Source: Arenicola marina
Lineage: Eukaryota > Annelida > Polychaeta > Arenicolidae
Direction of reading: 5' to 3'
Length of the DNA stretch: 64,000 nt
Assembly (NCBI GenBank): GCA_964019135.1
Contig: OZ025253.1
Location: 39,482,548-39,546,547 of the forward strand
Shown here piece by piece: positions 23,425 to 34,920 of this stretch. The translations under genes and the position numbers were made by a program. The notes beneath the pieces were generated by a model. That model ran no database searches. It was not told the DNA's origin and saw only the letters and a program-made list of their open reading frames with translations. Positions within the stretch are counted from its first letter, which is position 1. Every line of letters begins with the position of its first letter.

Positions 23425-24810
23425 TCACACGGTTATTTGTGCCGCCGCTTCTAAGGCCGAGTCCAGGGCCTTCTCCATCAACTGAAAGCGCCGCTGGCCC
23501 AGGTGAGTGTTTCCACCCGTGCGCGTGATAAACACAACGAGGTTGGTCTTGTTTCGGCGTTGGAGCAGATATTTGATGTGTCTCGCCGCGCCGTGCTCTC
23601 CGTCATCCTGACCACCTTCATCGGTGTTTCCCGGTGACTGCGGGTCCGCCAGCCGGTAAGCAGCCGCATTGTGGGGTGCAGACATCCTGGCCGGGTCCAA
23701 CAGCAGGCAGCGGTATGACTCTCTGACTTGCGAAATCGTTTTCACTTCAGCTACCGAGGCTTGAAAGGAGCAGCCACGCTCCTTGACCACAACACCCTTT
23801 ATGATGGTTGGGGCATTCCCGTGGAGCTCTTCCTTCTCGCTTGGGTTTATTTGGAGCAGTTCTCGTATAGATGGCACGGGGAGGGTGGCTTTCTGCTTCT
23901 CACCATTCACAAACAGCTCTTCGTTTGTCATCTTAATTCGGAGCTGTTGGTTTCCTGCCTTTGCTTTCATGCCTTCTGCCCTTGCACTCATGGCCCGCCT
24001 ATTTTCCTGAACCTCTGCTGGGTAGTGAGGTGTAAATTTCACTTTATCCGTCCCTCTCGGTAGTTTTCGTCCTGCTTCAATGACCTTATCCGCACACTTT
24101 TGTGACGTGAACCTCACGACGATCGGTCTCGGTTTAATTGCTCTGTTTTTATTCAGAGGCCCGAGTCTGTGTGCCCTCTCAATGTAATTTGCGGCATCGT
24201 CCCAGCCATTTTTGCGCAATATCTCCTCGCAAAGCAAGCCACAATCTTCTGCACGTCCCATCTCCTCAGCCACATTATGCACTAGTATATTGTTTCTCAT
24301 TGATCGCACCTTTAGATCTGTAAGGTCTCTTCTTAAATGTTCAATCAGTTCGCTTTGTTTAATCACAATTTGTTTCAGTAAGGCCATCTCACCTTGCAAA
24401 TCCGAGGATTCTTTTTGTGAGTTTGCTAGTATTCCCGAAGTCTCGCCGACATCCTCCTCCACAAGGGACAATTTGTTGCATATTCCATTTGCCCCACTTA
24501 TAGTCTCGGTGAGTTTATCCTGTTTTGCGGACAGTGAGTCGAGCTTGGCGTTTAAGCCATCAATGGAGGTTGCCAGAGCGCCGAGTTGATCGCTGAACGG
24601 TTTGTCCGCCATTTTTGGCGACGGGGTTGTTTCGCCGACTGTATTATCGCCCACTACTCCACTTTGGACGTTTATTTCTTCTTTTGTGTTTGACCTCTTA
24701 TTTTCTTTGTCGGTACTCACAGTTCTATGCCTTTTCCTGTTATGGTAGTCCTTTTCTTTATCCATATGCACTATTATTTTGCGCGTAAACTTGAAATTTG
24801 TGGGAGCCAC
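23425..24810 (-). CDS. L1-like ORF1 protein with C-terminal UPF0029/IMPACT-like domain
   Basis: 461 residues; an alternative start is Met16. Residues 1-60 are basic and charged; about 75-170 is heptad-rich, probably the coiled-coil trimerisation region. About 172-250 resembles the L1 ORF1p RRM (NNILVHNV, ERAHRLG, RPIVVRF), and about 255-310 resembles its C-terminal nucleic-acid-binding domain. Residues about 338-455 do not belong to a normal L1 ORF1. They show the UPF0029/YigZ/IMPACT pattern: SFQA near the start, APHNAAAYRL, QDDGEHGA, VVFITRTGGNTHLGQRRF, then a final helix. In the host families the DDGE and RxxGGxxLG motifs are the hallmarks. Role: RNA-binding chaperone of the retrotransposon particle; the added domain's job is unknown. 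A second L1 in this window lacks it. Confidence 0.85.
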   Translation of the reverse strand: MAPTNFKFTRKIIVHMDKEKDYHNRKRHRTVSTDKENKRSNTKEEINVQSGVVGDNTVGETTPSPKMADKPFSDQLGALATSIDGLNAKLDSLSAKQDKLTETISGANGICNKLSLVEEDVGETSGILANSQKESSDLQGEMALLKQIVIKQSELIEHLRRDLTDLKVRSMRNNILVHNVAEEMGRAEDCGLLCEEILRKNGWDDAANYIERAHRLGPLNKNRAIKPRPIVVRFTSQKCADKVIEAGRKLPRGTDKVKFTPHYPAEVQENRRAMSARAEGMKAKAGNQQLRIKMTNEELFVNGEKQKATLPVPSIRELLQINPSEKEELHGNAPTIIKGVVVKERGCSFQASVAEVKTISQVRESYRCLLLDPARMSAPHNAAAYRLADPQSPGNTDEGGQDDGEHGAARHIKYLLQRRNKTNLVVFITRTGGNTHLGQRRFQLMEKALDSALEAAAQITV

Positions 24811-24929
24811 CGCATATAGGTCCGTCCTACTCGATCGCCATCGTCACGTGGTATCAATTCAATACACGCATGCGTCCATCGACCGAAAATGTGTCGTCAT
24901 ATGTCAATGAACTGTCAATGCAATTGCCA

Positions 24930-26700
24930 GTAAATGTGAGAATGGGTAGCACTTAAGTGATAGCCTCAGAGACAGACAGTATCTGAGGTATCTGATTGCA
25001 TGTCTGATTGCAAGCCACACTGTCTGCATTTGAATCGAGTATTTTCAGACTTGCTTAGATACGTTGCATAACCTGATGATTGGATATCATACTGCTTGCG
25101 TTCAGCCTCCAGTTACTGTATCAACGTTAAAACGATTCAGTGTAATGTAAGTGTAATGTAAATGTAAACGCAATGTAAAAGAAAACGTTTCTTCAATTTC
25201 AACTATTGTCCCGCTGTGTGGCATTTTTGTGGTATGAAAATATGCGTAACTTTGAAATCCTACAAGGGCGTGCATTTAAGTATGTTTTGTCTAACAATGA
25301 TCTTAGATCAGAATACACGGAATTCACGAAGTTTGATAATGGTAGCTGCAAGCTTCGAGAGTCATCGACGTCAAAGGCATTTTTTTTTCAAAATTGCTAA
25401 GTTCTACATCTCAATAGAGTAAAAAATATTGGCTATACGTCTATGTGTAACAAAAGATTTTTAAGGAATTTGAGAAGCTGAGCATCTTGGCACTAATCCC
25501 GTGCCTCGCTATGATGGAAATAGTGCTTTGGACGCATGACGCCATCGTGACGTTGACATTGGGCCAATATTGCCTGTTCACGAACTTGACAAGTCTTGTC
25601 ATTTGGAATATGCTGAGCCAAGTTTGGCAGGGATGGATGCAAGTCTTCTACAATTGCAGCTATAAGTCATCGAGAGTTATCGAGGACGGAGACAAGAAAC
25701 GCAAAATATATATATACACAGACAGACGAGACAGTATGACGATTTTCGTCACAATGAATGCCGCATCGTGCTCAATAGTTTGCTCCGGTGTCTGGTCCGT
25801 GGTGCAGTAAGCCGCGTTGCCAGAAGTGCAAGGCATAAAACTATATCAATTATTGACCAATACATAAGGTGCCATTTCAACGACGGGTCGATTTCTCTCC
25901 CCATTTGCCGTTTTTTTTCTAATCTGGCTAAGCGATCAATGCCACATGTTGTCCCTTTAAAGGAGCATTCATTTCAGGGGATTTGATGGTGGACTGATAG
26001 TGTTTAGGCCACCGTTGAGTTCGCATTTCATGTCTTTCCTGTGAAAATTCCGTTTTCTGTTTATGTAACCCGTGTGTTTTCTGTGTTACACCGTGCATTC
26101 ACTTATATCAAAGATTGTTGCACCGTTGCATGTATAATTGAGTAGCTAACTGTCCAGCAAGCATGCTAACGTCATGACATGACGTGAAAATGCACGTTTG
26201 TTTACTCAGCCCGAACGTGTTCAGATAACTTTTTCAGGCATTTTCTAAACGTCGTCCAACCAGTTTTTAGTAAGGTAAAATTGAAATGCAACAAGAAAGT
26301 AATCGAATTTCATAACATTTATTATTTATCCGAGTCTAAAAATAAAATAAAACCTTTATTCAGTACATGACCAATACAAGTAATGGTCGGGAAGCACAAT
26401 TCTTTAATATAATTCTACATGCCAGCATGTTCAAATTTCAATATGCCAGCCCTGTGACCAACAGGCCGCATGTTCCGGTCATCCTTGCGGCCAGTGGGCC
26501 ATGTTACATCCACAGGCCACTTAGCAAGCCAGTCTAACACATTAATAACAGCATTAACGCCTTCCATCAATTGCATAGTTCATTTCCCCCAACATATATG
26601 TCGTTAAACTTATGGATATCATTATACCTTGCAAGTGGTGTAGTTTCTACAGACGACACAAAACCAACATTCTTCTGCACGCACCGGATCAATGGCCCGA
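24930..26700. other. Region upstream of the L1, no gene recognised
   Basis: AT-rich DNA. A segment near 25630-25735 ends in alternating TA plus GACAGACGAGACAG, typical in appearance of the 3' end of an interspersed repeat. 26338-26356 has an A-rich stretch that reads as AATAAA on the minus strand. Short open frames here show no known domain or splice signals. Confidence 0.45.
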
Positions 26701-26796
26701 CGGTGACACGGATAAATTAAAAATAATAAGGCATCGGATTAATCTTCTCTAATAGGCGGCGCTGCAGAAGCATGACTGTCAAAGACACTTTTTCAC

Positions 26797-27015
26797 AGTG
26801 GAAACCCCGCTTTAAGACCACCCCGGTAATGTGACCACCCTGCCAATAACACCACTTTTTCCCAGTCCCGAATTTGTGCCTATACTTTAATATTGGCCTA
26901 AAGATCGCTAATGCGAGCATCCCGCTAATCCAGCATTAAGGCACCACCAAGGCAAGAACAAACCAATAAATTTCAATGGAACTCAACCCCGCTAATGCGA
27001 CCGCCGAAGTCTCGG
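26797..27015. mobile_element. Pogo/Tigger-like DNA transposon remnant
   Basis: The string CAGTGGAAACCCCGCTTTAA at 26797 resembles pogo/Tigger terminal repeats. It is followed by related half-motifs (CCCGGTAATGTGACCACC, CCCGCTAATCCAGC, CCCCGCTAATGCGACCGCC). No transposase coding is left and no clean TA duplication is visible, so this is at best a relic or a solo end. Confidence 0.35.
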
Positions 27016-27066
27016 CAAAACAAAGAGTAACTGCTTTCTTGTGACGGGCGACAATGCACTTATGGG

Positions 27067-27350
27067 CATTGATGCGTGAAAAAACAGTAACACACATCAC
27101 CAGGGACACGGCCGCTGGCACTGTCTTTTTTGTTGGTTACTTGTTTGTTTTTTATAGATTAAAGGATGCGTATTGACCTCTTGCCGACTGATGTACGGTA
27201 TTGATTGCGCTGTATGTGTGAATATTGATGCGTACAAAGACTGTAACGCACATTGAGACTTGTTCTGTGATCTCAATGATACGTCCACGGGCACTGTATC
27301 TTAGTGACGTGTTTATTTTGCAGATTAAACACTGATTGCGCTCAACATGC
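27067..27350. repeat. Diverged tandem duplication, about 160-bp unit
   Basis: 27067-27190 and 27228-27350 share, in order, TTGATGCGT, an ACAGTAAC or ACTGTAAC block with CACATT-like sequence, a GGGCACTGT or TGGCACTGT block, and CAGATTAAA or TAGATTAAA. No coding sequence is recognised. Confidence 0.5.
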
Positions 27351-27856
27351 ATGATAATATAATTCAACTTCTTGTAAACTGGCCAAGCCGTTCGGCTTCA
27401 ATGATTTATACATGACTTGATTCTGCTTGATGCAGAAGGCGATCACAGTTCAATACCAGGATGTGTATAAAAGGGCGTGCAAATTTGGAGGGTTCTCATA
27501 TATGCAGTGTGTTCCATAGACTGGACTTGTTTTCTTACTTCATCACCGCCATCCGTTTGTTTTCGTGGTGTCTGATCTTTGAGATAACGTTGTCCTCACG
27601 CTGTGAAAACGTCGACTCCCAACACACCATTTTGTATTTACAACAACGGCTACACGCAACCAATTAGTTAGTACACATGGCAAATTTGTATTTACATGAA
27701 ATATGGCACTAGAAAATATTGGTTCAATGTTTGCGACCAACGTTGTAACAACGTTGTGCTGGTGTTAACGTTAAGATGCTGGTGATTGCAAACCAAAACA
27801 CACGTCTCAGAAGACATATGAAACATATTGCATTGCAAGACGGCATTATTCTTCAA

Positions 27857-27930
27857 AGTGGGGTGGGGGGGTGAGGGTGGGGGTGGGGGTGGGGGTGGGG
27901 GGGTGGGGATGGGGGTGGGGATGGGGGCGG
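27857..27930. repeat. G-rich low-complexity tract (possible G-quadruplex)
   Basis: More than ten runs of four or more G separated by single T, A or GAT on the plus strand. The length and spacing could form stacked G-quadruplexes. No gene or promoter is identified beside it. Confidence 0.7.
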
Positions 27931-27934
27931 CGGG

Positions 27935-29955
27935 TCTGTGGGTTTCCTGGGTCCGCCCCTGATCAATATGATTTACTTACATAAGAAAATGCGTATAATA
28001 ACGGCTAACACAATAATTCTAACCGTAACATAGCCATCATGACGTTTTATCTAGCTTAACGCGCTCTTTCATAACGGTTAATCCGGTTTCGATTCAATAT
28101 GATAACACATTTAATTTCAACAACATTGCATATCCAATGTGTGTGCGTTAATCATGTTATAAATCTGCACCAACGTGCTAGTTTACAGGGCATACATGTG
28201 TTCTTATGACTACGACGTAGTTTGTGTCGCTCCATAGGTCTACCGCAAACAGTTACGCACGGCTGCAGGTGTCGTTTCATACCAGGTATAACGTAAAATA
28301 AACCGTTTCATTATACTAGTTATGTGGAGGTATGTGTTCGTTACCATAAGCCGCGAAGATCTGAGCTCTAACTTGTTTTTCCGATGTTCGATAAATTTTC
28401 TTGGGCAACATTCCGCTTCCCAAGTTCCGTTCCCATGGAAATAGAATTGAGACACGCGTTCGCCGTGGGCGCGCCCTAAGTCTCTTGTATTCGTCGACAT
28501 CTCTCACTATGACGAAGCGAAATCGTGCAACCGGAAGTGTAGCATATTGAAAGAAAGTGGGATCCATAGGGTCCAATGTTAAATGTATTCAACTATATAG
28601 CGAAGCGTATTAAGTTTATCCATAAGATCCAATGTTAAATGTATTCAATTATACAGGGAACATTAATAAGGTTATATCACCATGTTCACAGTTGATGGCC
28701 CATCTCAATAGTGTATTTGAGAATATGTCGCCGTCAAGATGAGAGATTGACGTTTGTAACATGGAAAAACCCATGTTCAGCCCATTTGTGTAACTTCCGG
28801 CCTCTGCAACTAAGTGAAAACTATGATATTGTTTCCGGCTTCAGTCTCAGCCGGCTCAGCCAATGTATCGCACGTCGTGATCGGTTTCGAAAGAAGCGAT
28901 ACCCCCTTAACTCTAAACACATACCCTTTAAATTGTGTCAGTGATAATCCTTCTTTTAACGGAAAACATTCTATGAAACGTTATGTGAGTGAGTACAAAT
29001 TAAGGGGTAGCAATTAGAGTTGAGGAATACGCCCTTAACATTAAGGGGTGCTCCTTACAGCTTAAATAATTAAATCAGAGCCAGATGGGCTTTCATGCGC
29101 CAACGGGGATCATTGTGGTGATAGTGGGGCCCTGTGCTTTAGTTCAAACCTGCATTTCCCGCAGATTACCTTCGTCAGAAGCGATTTAAATCGTCTCGCA
29201 GAATGTCGACTTTCGCTCTTCGGTTGGGTGAGTCACAAATTAATATCTGTTGCCAGATCTTAATTTCGCAAGCGCTGATATCACACCGCCATATATGAAA
29301 AATAAAATCATATATTACATGAAGAAAAATGTGTTAGTCATACATAGTTCGTTGTGGGCACAGGGCTCCAATAAGCGTTATTCATTTTCATTGAGTCGTC
29401 AACATTATCTCACTGGTAAACGACACATGGATGTTTTGGCTGCAATTTGTGACGATAGCCCACCCAGCGCGAACACTGTGGGGGGGAGGGGGGGGGGGGT
29501 AATAAGCCGGTTTAATAGAACCAGGACGCATACCTGGATCAAGTTTTGCCAAGGGGTGTTTCAATAAATAAACAGTGAGCCTTTCGAGACTGTAACTGGC
29601 CGGACTTCATCTTGATTGTTTGTCAACGCCTCGACATCGTTTTTCATGGGAGGCTAGCGTACCATGACGGCAATGATCATAAATTTGAATACCCCCCATA
29701 ATGCCCCATTCCGCCCTGCATAATCATCTTCGTCCAGGGTACCAGCCTTATAATTCATTGATGCCACTCCGTAACCCGTTAATGAACAAAATTGAGTTGA
29801 GTTTTAGGCAGGTATGACGGCAAAGCAATCAATATAACGGATGGAACTCACCTCATGAGATATCAGTGCAGGGCTAAGCTAACTTGTAGAAAGTACCGCT
29901 CACTAAAGCCTTTTACCATCAGCAGCAAAGTAATAACACAGTCGTGTGCAAGAGG
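27935..29955. other. Region upstream of gene C, no gene recognised
   Basis: Unique AT-rich DNA with a G run near 29481-29500 and a locally duplicated 40-bp phrase (CCAATGTTAAATGTATTCAA at about 28573 and 28629). It presumably holds the promoter of gene C. No TATA box or initiator could be chosen with confidence. Confidence 0.4.
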
Positions 29956-31019
29956 AATAATGTCTCACGTAGTAGTTATTGCCGTTAGGCTACTCTCAGT
30001 CATGGCAGTGGGTGAGTGGCTTAATCTTACGGTTTCAATTGAAAACGCGCGTGTAGATGGTCAAGCGCCTTTGATGAGCTCGCGTTGGATCACTTGGTCG
30101 TTATAAACTATAAGCATATATGTTATCACCAAATTGTCAGGAAAAATGAGTGCGACCTGTAAAAGTGCTAACAATTTTAAAACACGTGTTAAACCACTTG
30201 TGGATTTGGAGTTGTGGTCAAAAATGTATCTGTCATCACGGATGGATCACGTGAAAGTGAGAACCAGAAGTTAACGTCGTGTTAATTTATGAAATACATA
30301 TTTCATGCTATTTAAATAACTCGGTAATTGAAGTTTATGGTACATTTGCTTATTAAGCAACTCCGTCTCGGTAATTGTTTAGAGGAGGAGTCAACTCCTT
30401 TGCAGTTGTTAGGGGAATGGGTCAACTGCTTCTTAATTGTTAGATGGGGGGGGGAGGGGGGGGTCAACTCCTTCTTTGCAGTTGTTAGGGAGAGGAGTGA
30501 ACTGCTTCGTAGTTGTTAGGGGGAGGGAGGTGATAATGATGTTTATTCATACATCGACAGCCGTATATACCATATGTGGCAGACGTGTTCAAATAATCCC
30601 CGGTGCCTTACAATATTTTAATGGCTCTTGTGTCCTTGAGTTGCACAAGTGCCAACATATTCACTCTGTCATTTCACAGCTGTGCCCTGCGCGGGGAACA
30701 AGGACTTCGCCTTGGCATTCTTGCCTTTTAGCGTTTCGCACGTCGGCCGGATCTACTTCGCTAACCCGGGCGCGGTCAACGCCTCCGTGTCCATCACCAG
30801 TCCGATGCAGAGTCCAGCGGACGGCGGACTCAATGGCAGCATCAGCGTCCCGCCACGTGGCTCTGCATACTATCAGTTCGATCGTACGCACTTTTTGAGC
30901 GGATCAGGGATCGAGGACACAACTTTGGTGGCGACTGTACATCGAAAAGGTATGACGACAAATGCGAAGTTTTCATTTGCTAGCATGGTGGTCCTCTGTC
31001 GACATGTTGAGTAAGGGTG

Positions 31020-31790
31020 ACTTGCTATTCTGCTCATTGCGAGTCACCAATGTGTCAACATATGTCATTATGGGCATGAAATTAACTTAACCGATTTCAC
31101 TAGTTTTCAAATAATATTAATAACAATAATAATAATAATAATAATAGACAATCCCCTTGTCACCGCTCTTCTCTTTGGACAACTTTCACCTTCACGAGCC
31201 ATTGAATTTGTATTTGTCTACGGCACTATATAAATCGGACATTTGCTGTGCCAATTTAATTTAATTAAACCCTTAAGCCCTGCTTTGTCGAAAGAACTTG
31301 TGTGCATAACTTCAATGATGGGTGTAGATCAGAGACGCCTCCAATTCACAACCATGTGCAAGTCTGACAGATCCGCCCCCCCACCCCCACACACACACAC
31401 AGTGCGACTTGCATCTTTGATGGGTTTGTCGGACCCGTATGTGCCTTGCAGACCGCAAGACGCCTTGGTGTTCATGCCCCTAGAATTAATGATAACGTTA
31501 ATGCGCGAACACAACAAATAATGATAACGACAAACCTCGCTCATCGAATTGGTGACAACGTTATTGCATGACACATGAGCTGATGATTTAGACAGATCGG
31601 AATGATTTTGTGTACATTGACATGAAGATATGTCCAAATTTTTTTTTTAAATATGCTACAATTCTACATGTGTCCTACTCAAATCCACATATGTGTAACT
31701 AATGGATATACACATAAAAAATTGCATATGTGCATACATGAATACATGCGTATAAATAATTCAATCTACGTATTAGCCATTAAACATTCG
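31020..31790. other. Gene C intron segment
   Basis: Contains an (AAT)n stretch at 31122-31146, a (CA)n stretch near 31390, and AT-rich DNA up to the tail of the truncated L1. No exon is recognised. Confidence 0.5.
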
Positions 31791-31796
31791 CATATT

Positions 31797-34390
31797 TTTT
31801 TTTTATTTATTTATTTATATATTTTTTTTATTTCCGCAACGGGCAAGGCACGGTACATAATCTACATTATATCGACATTACATGAACATAGTGAGGTAAA
31901 AGTACTTGTATACAAGAAAAAAAAACACAAAAAACAAAGCGCGATCAAGATACCAACCGAAAGCTGTATCTTAATGCAGTAACCCTAATACTAATCAATA
32001 ATATTCAAGTTAATTGCAATTTGTCTATGATATGATACCACTTATCAATGAAACATTGCTTACATCTTTCTGACTTCTCTTGTACAGCTGTTTCTTCTAG
32101 CAAGTGGTAGTAAGTTGTAACAAATATATCACATTTGGAATGGAATTTTTCCATTTACAAGTATAAATATAATTCTTAACAATAATAACTATCTGATTGA
32201 CCAGTATCTTATTTTGTCCGTTTTCTAACCCTAGCATAGCTGATTTAAAAGTCGAATTATGACTTATTACATGCCCATATCTACCGTCTAGCGATGTAGA
32301 TAAGCTGGTCCAAAGTCGCTGTGTAACATCACATTCCCAGAACAAATGTTCTATAGTTTCATTAACCCTATGACAAAAGCAGCATTTTTCACTGTTTATC
32401 AGTTTACATAAAAACAACATTTTGATGGTACTTATAGTTCTGCATAAAAATTGATATTGGAAGCTTCGCAGTTTCTCGTCAACCGTACACTTCAATGGTA
32501 GGCAGTACAGAATGTTCAATGGGGTTTCTTCTAAATTAAGATCTTCTAAATTAAGAAGTTTTCTGCAAATTTTCTTTTGTTTGTTTTCCACACTTGTAAT
32601 TCTTTTACTATCACCTTATACGCCTTATTACAAATTTAGTTGTTTTTCCGCATAAAATCGAAATATTTACAGCTTACATCCGATGGTTTGGAATCCTCTT
32701 GCTGACAATACCGTCTCCGTTCTTGAGGTACACTGTGAATAAGACAATAGAAGTCAGCAAAGTTTAGTTTGATATTAAACTTATGCGTAAAACTTTGCCA
32801 TCCTAAAGGTGACCCGTCATCATGTAGTACATCGTTATAATATACAACTCCATTATTTGTAAATTCCTGCTGGCGCGTAACGAGGTTGGGATTTTTCATG
32901 AAGTGGGTGTTCCAGAGAGGCATCTCAAACGGGGTTTTCGGAGGTAAGATATTTCGAAAATAGATCCATGCTTTTACTACATCAGCACAGAAAGGGTTAG
33001 TTATTCTTTTGCAAGATTTCAAGGATTTCGTGCCCATTTCCCAAAACAGCGATTTGTTCTTACACACCACGTCCGTGAAGAAATCTTGCCAAGCGCCATC
33101 TGTGGTTATTAACCGACGCACCCATGTAAGTTTTAGTGATTGGATGAATGACGGAATATGAGTCAAAAATTAGCGAGATTTTAGCCTTTTTCTTGCGCCA
33201 TATAAAAGACCGAATCATACCCTCTAGCGGACTAACATAAGCTTTACTAGGGGAAGGGAGGACCGACAGCACGTTGACCAGTTTAGGCAAAGCCATGGTC
33301 TTAGCAACGGCAACCCGACCCCTCAATGAGAGACTTCTCTTCTCGTAGGCGCTTAAGATATTTTGAATTTCTGAAATCTTGCTTTTATTAGAGATTTATT
33401 TGCAGCATTTTACGAAGGTCAGTATCGAATTTTATAGCCAGTAGGGTAAAGTCCGTAACCCAGCCAAGACATATTTTATCTCTCTGCCTTTTGGCTTTCT
33501 TCCCAACCACACGGCCTTCGTTTTGTCCACAGTCATTCTCAAACCCGAACATTTGTAAAACGAGTCAAGGATCCCGAGTGCAGCGCGTAGAGATGATTCA
33601 CTGCCGTCCAACAATAAGTAAGCGTCATCGGCATATTGGCCTAATATACCTTCTCTCGAATTTGGATACCTTTCACATCAGGGCAGTTTTTGATGGCCGT
33701 GGCTAGAGGTTCCACCGCAAGAATAAACATGTATGGCGACAGGGGGTCACCCTTTTTGCAGCCTAAAGAATTCAGAAAATATACCATTGTTTATGACGCA
33801 GCTGTTTGATTCTTCGTACAACAGCATATAGTACGTTATAAACTCATCCACAAAGACATAGGCCTGTAGAAGCTGTGTCGTATAATCCCAGCTTAAAGAG
33901 TCTCCTATGAAGCGATTCTTTAAAAACCTTTTCGGGTCAGAACTGATGATCGTCGGTAAAATAGTTTTCATCCAAAGTTCAAGCACTCCAGCTAGAACTT
34001 TGTAATCTGCATTAAGTAAAGTAATAGGCCTCCAAATTTGCAGATGCTGTCTAGGTTTCTCTGGTTTAGGTACAGAGGTAATGATACCTCAATTTGGGGT
34101 TATAGATAGAGTACCTTGCTGACATGCATGTCTTAGAGTGTTCATCAGATGTATTCCAATGCCTTCCAAAAGAACTTATAGAAATCTATTGAGGGTCTGT
34201 CGCTCCCTGGACACTTGTTTTTCATACCCTTTGTAAATTGTTTGACTTCTTCTAAAGTAATTTCTCCCTCACATATAGCCTTTTGCTGTTCTGAGAGCTG
34301 CTTTATATGCTGGGAATTTGTCTCTGTTGGAAATCACTCGCTTTTCGTCCTTTTTAAGCATCTGTTTCTCTATTTGTTCAGGAACTCCAC
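31797..34390 (-). mobile_element. 5'-truncated, decayed L1-like element
   Basis: On the minus strand it starts within the reverse transcriptase (a KNKCPGSD-like segment near 34215). It continues through a degraded RT with frameshifts (pieces at 33986-33747, 33614-33432, 33326-33060, 33166-32636 and 32591-32097), the zinc-knuckle CCFCHRVNETIEHLFWEC near 32380, a 3' UTR, and an A-rich tail (31797-31835, T-rich on plus). The 3' end, with GTTGCGGAAATAAAA before the tail, resembles that of the 36238-41667 element, so both belong to one family. Target-site duplication was not found. Confidence 0.85.
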
Positions 34391-34399
34391 TCCCTTCAT

Positions 34400-34920
34400 T
34401 GTGCCATCTGGTACCTGGTACCTTCAGCAGCTTCTCTTCCTCTCTTCGTGCTAACTAGTCACACCTACGTATCCGCTGGCACTCCCATGCGCCCCTCTTT
34501 TTCTTCTGAAACTTGCGCCCCCTCTTCCATCTTCTTGTAACCGCATCCACCCCTCTTCTTCTCTGGCGGCAATCCAATGTCATTCTTACCCTTCCCTAGC
34601 ACTCTCATTCCCATATCCCCTCCTGGCATTCCCATTCCCTCCTTACGCTCTCCTGATACTCAATTTTTTCTCTACTTATCCTCCCCTGGCACACAAATGC
34701 ATTTCCTCCATATCTTCTCCTATCATTCCCAGTCCATCCGCACCTTCTACTGACACTACCATTCCCTCACACAACTCTCCTGGCACTCCCATTTCCTCGC
34801 AATATTTTCATGGCACTACCATTCCCTTGCAATACTCTCCTCGCACTCCCTGTCCCTCGCAATACTCTCCTGGCACTCCCATTCCTCCGCAATACTTTCT
34901 TTGCCCGCACCTTGCCCTCC
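34400..34920. repeat. C/T-rich degenerate minisatellite (about 33-bp period)
   Basis: Repeats of phrases such as CTCCTGGCACTCCCATTCC and TCGCAATACTCTCC, regular at 34745-34900 and decayed before that. It lies between the truncated L1 and the exon 3 remnant of gene C, exactly where the missing part of that exon would be expected. Confidence 0.7.

Larger units (their letters stand above)
19245..24915 (-). mobile_element. Nearly intact L1/Tx1-like non-LTR retrotransposon
   Basis: About 5.67 kb with a short 5' UTR, intact ORF1 (24810-23425), a spacer of about 395 bp, intact ORF2 (23028-19270) and a very short 3' end. The 10-bp string CAATGCAATT occurs immediately outside both ends (19235-19244 and 24916-24925), a probable target-site duplication. 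An A-rich tail is not seen. Two intact reading frames and a perfect duplication indicate a young, possibly mobile copy. Tx1-type rather than mammalian-type L1 is a judgement from protein flavour, not a tree. Confidence 0.85.

Noticed and set aside
30661..30891. Minus-strand 76-residue frame opposite gene C exon 2
   Set aside because: It is the antisense shadow of a well-supported exon with homologues in A1 and A2.
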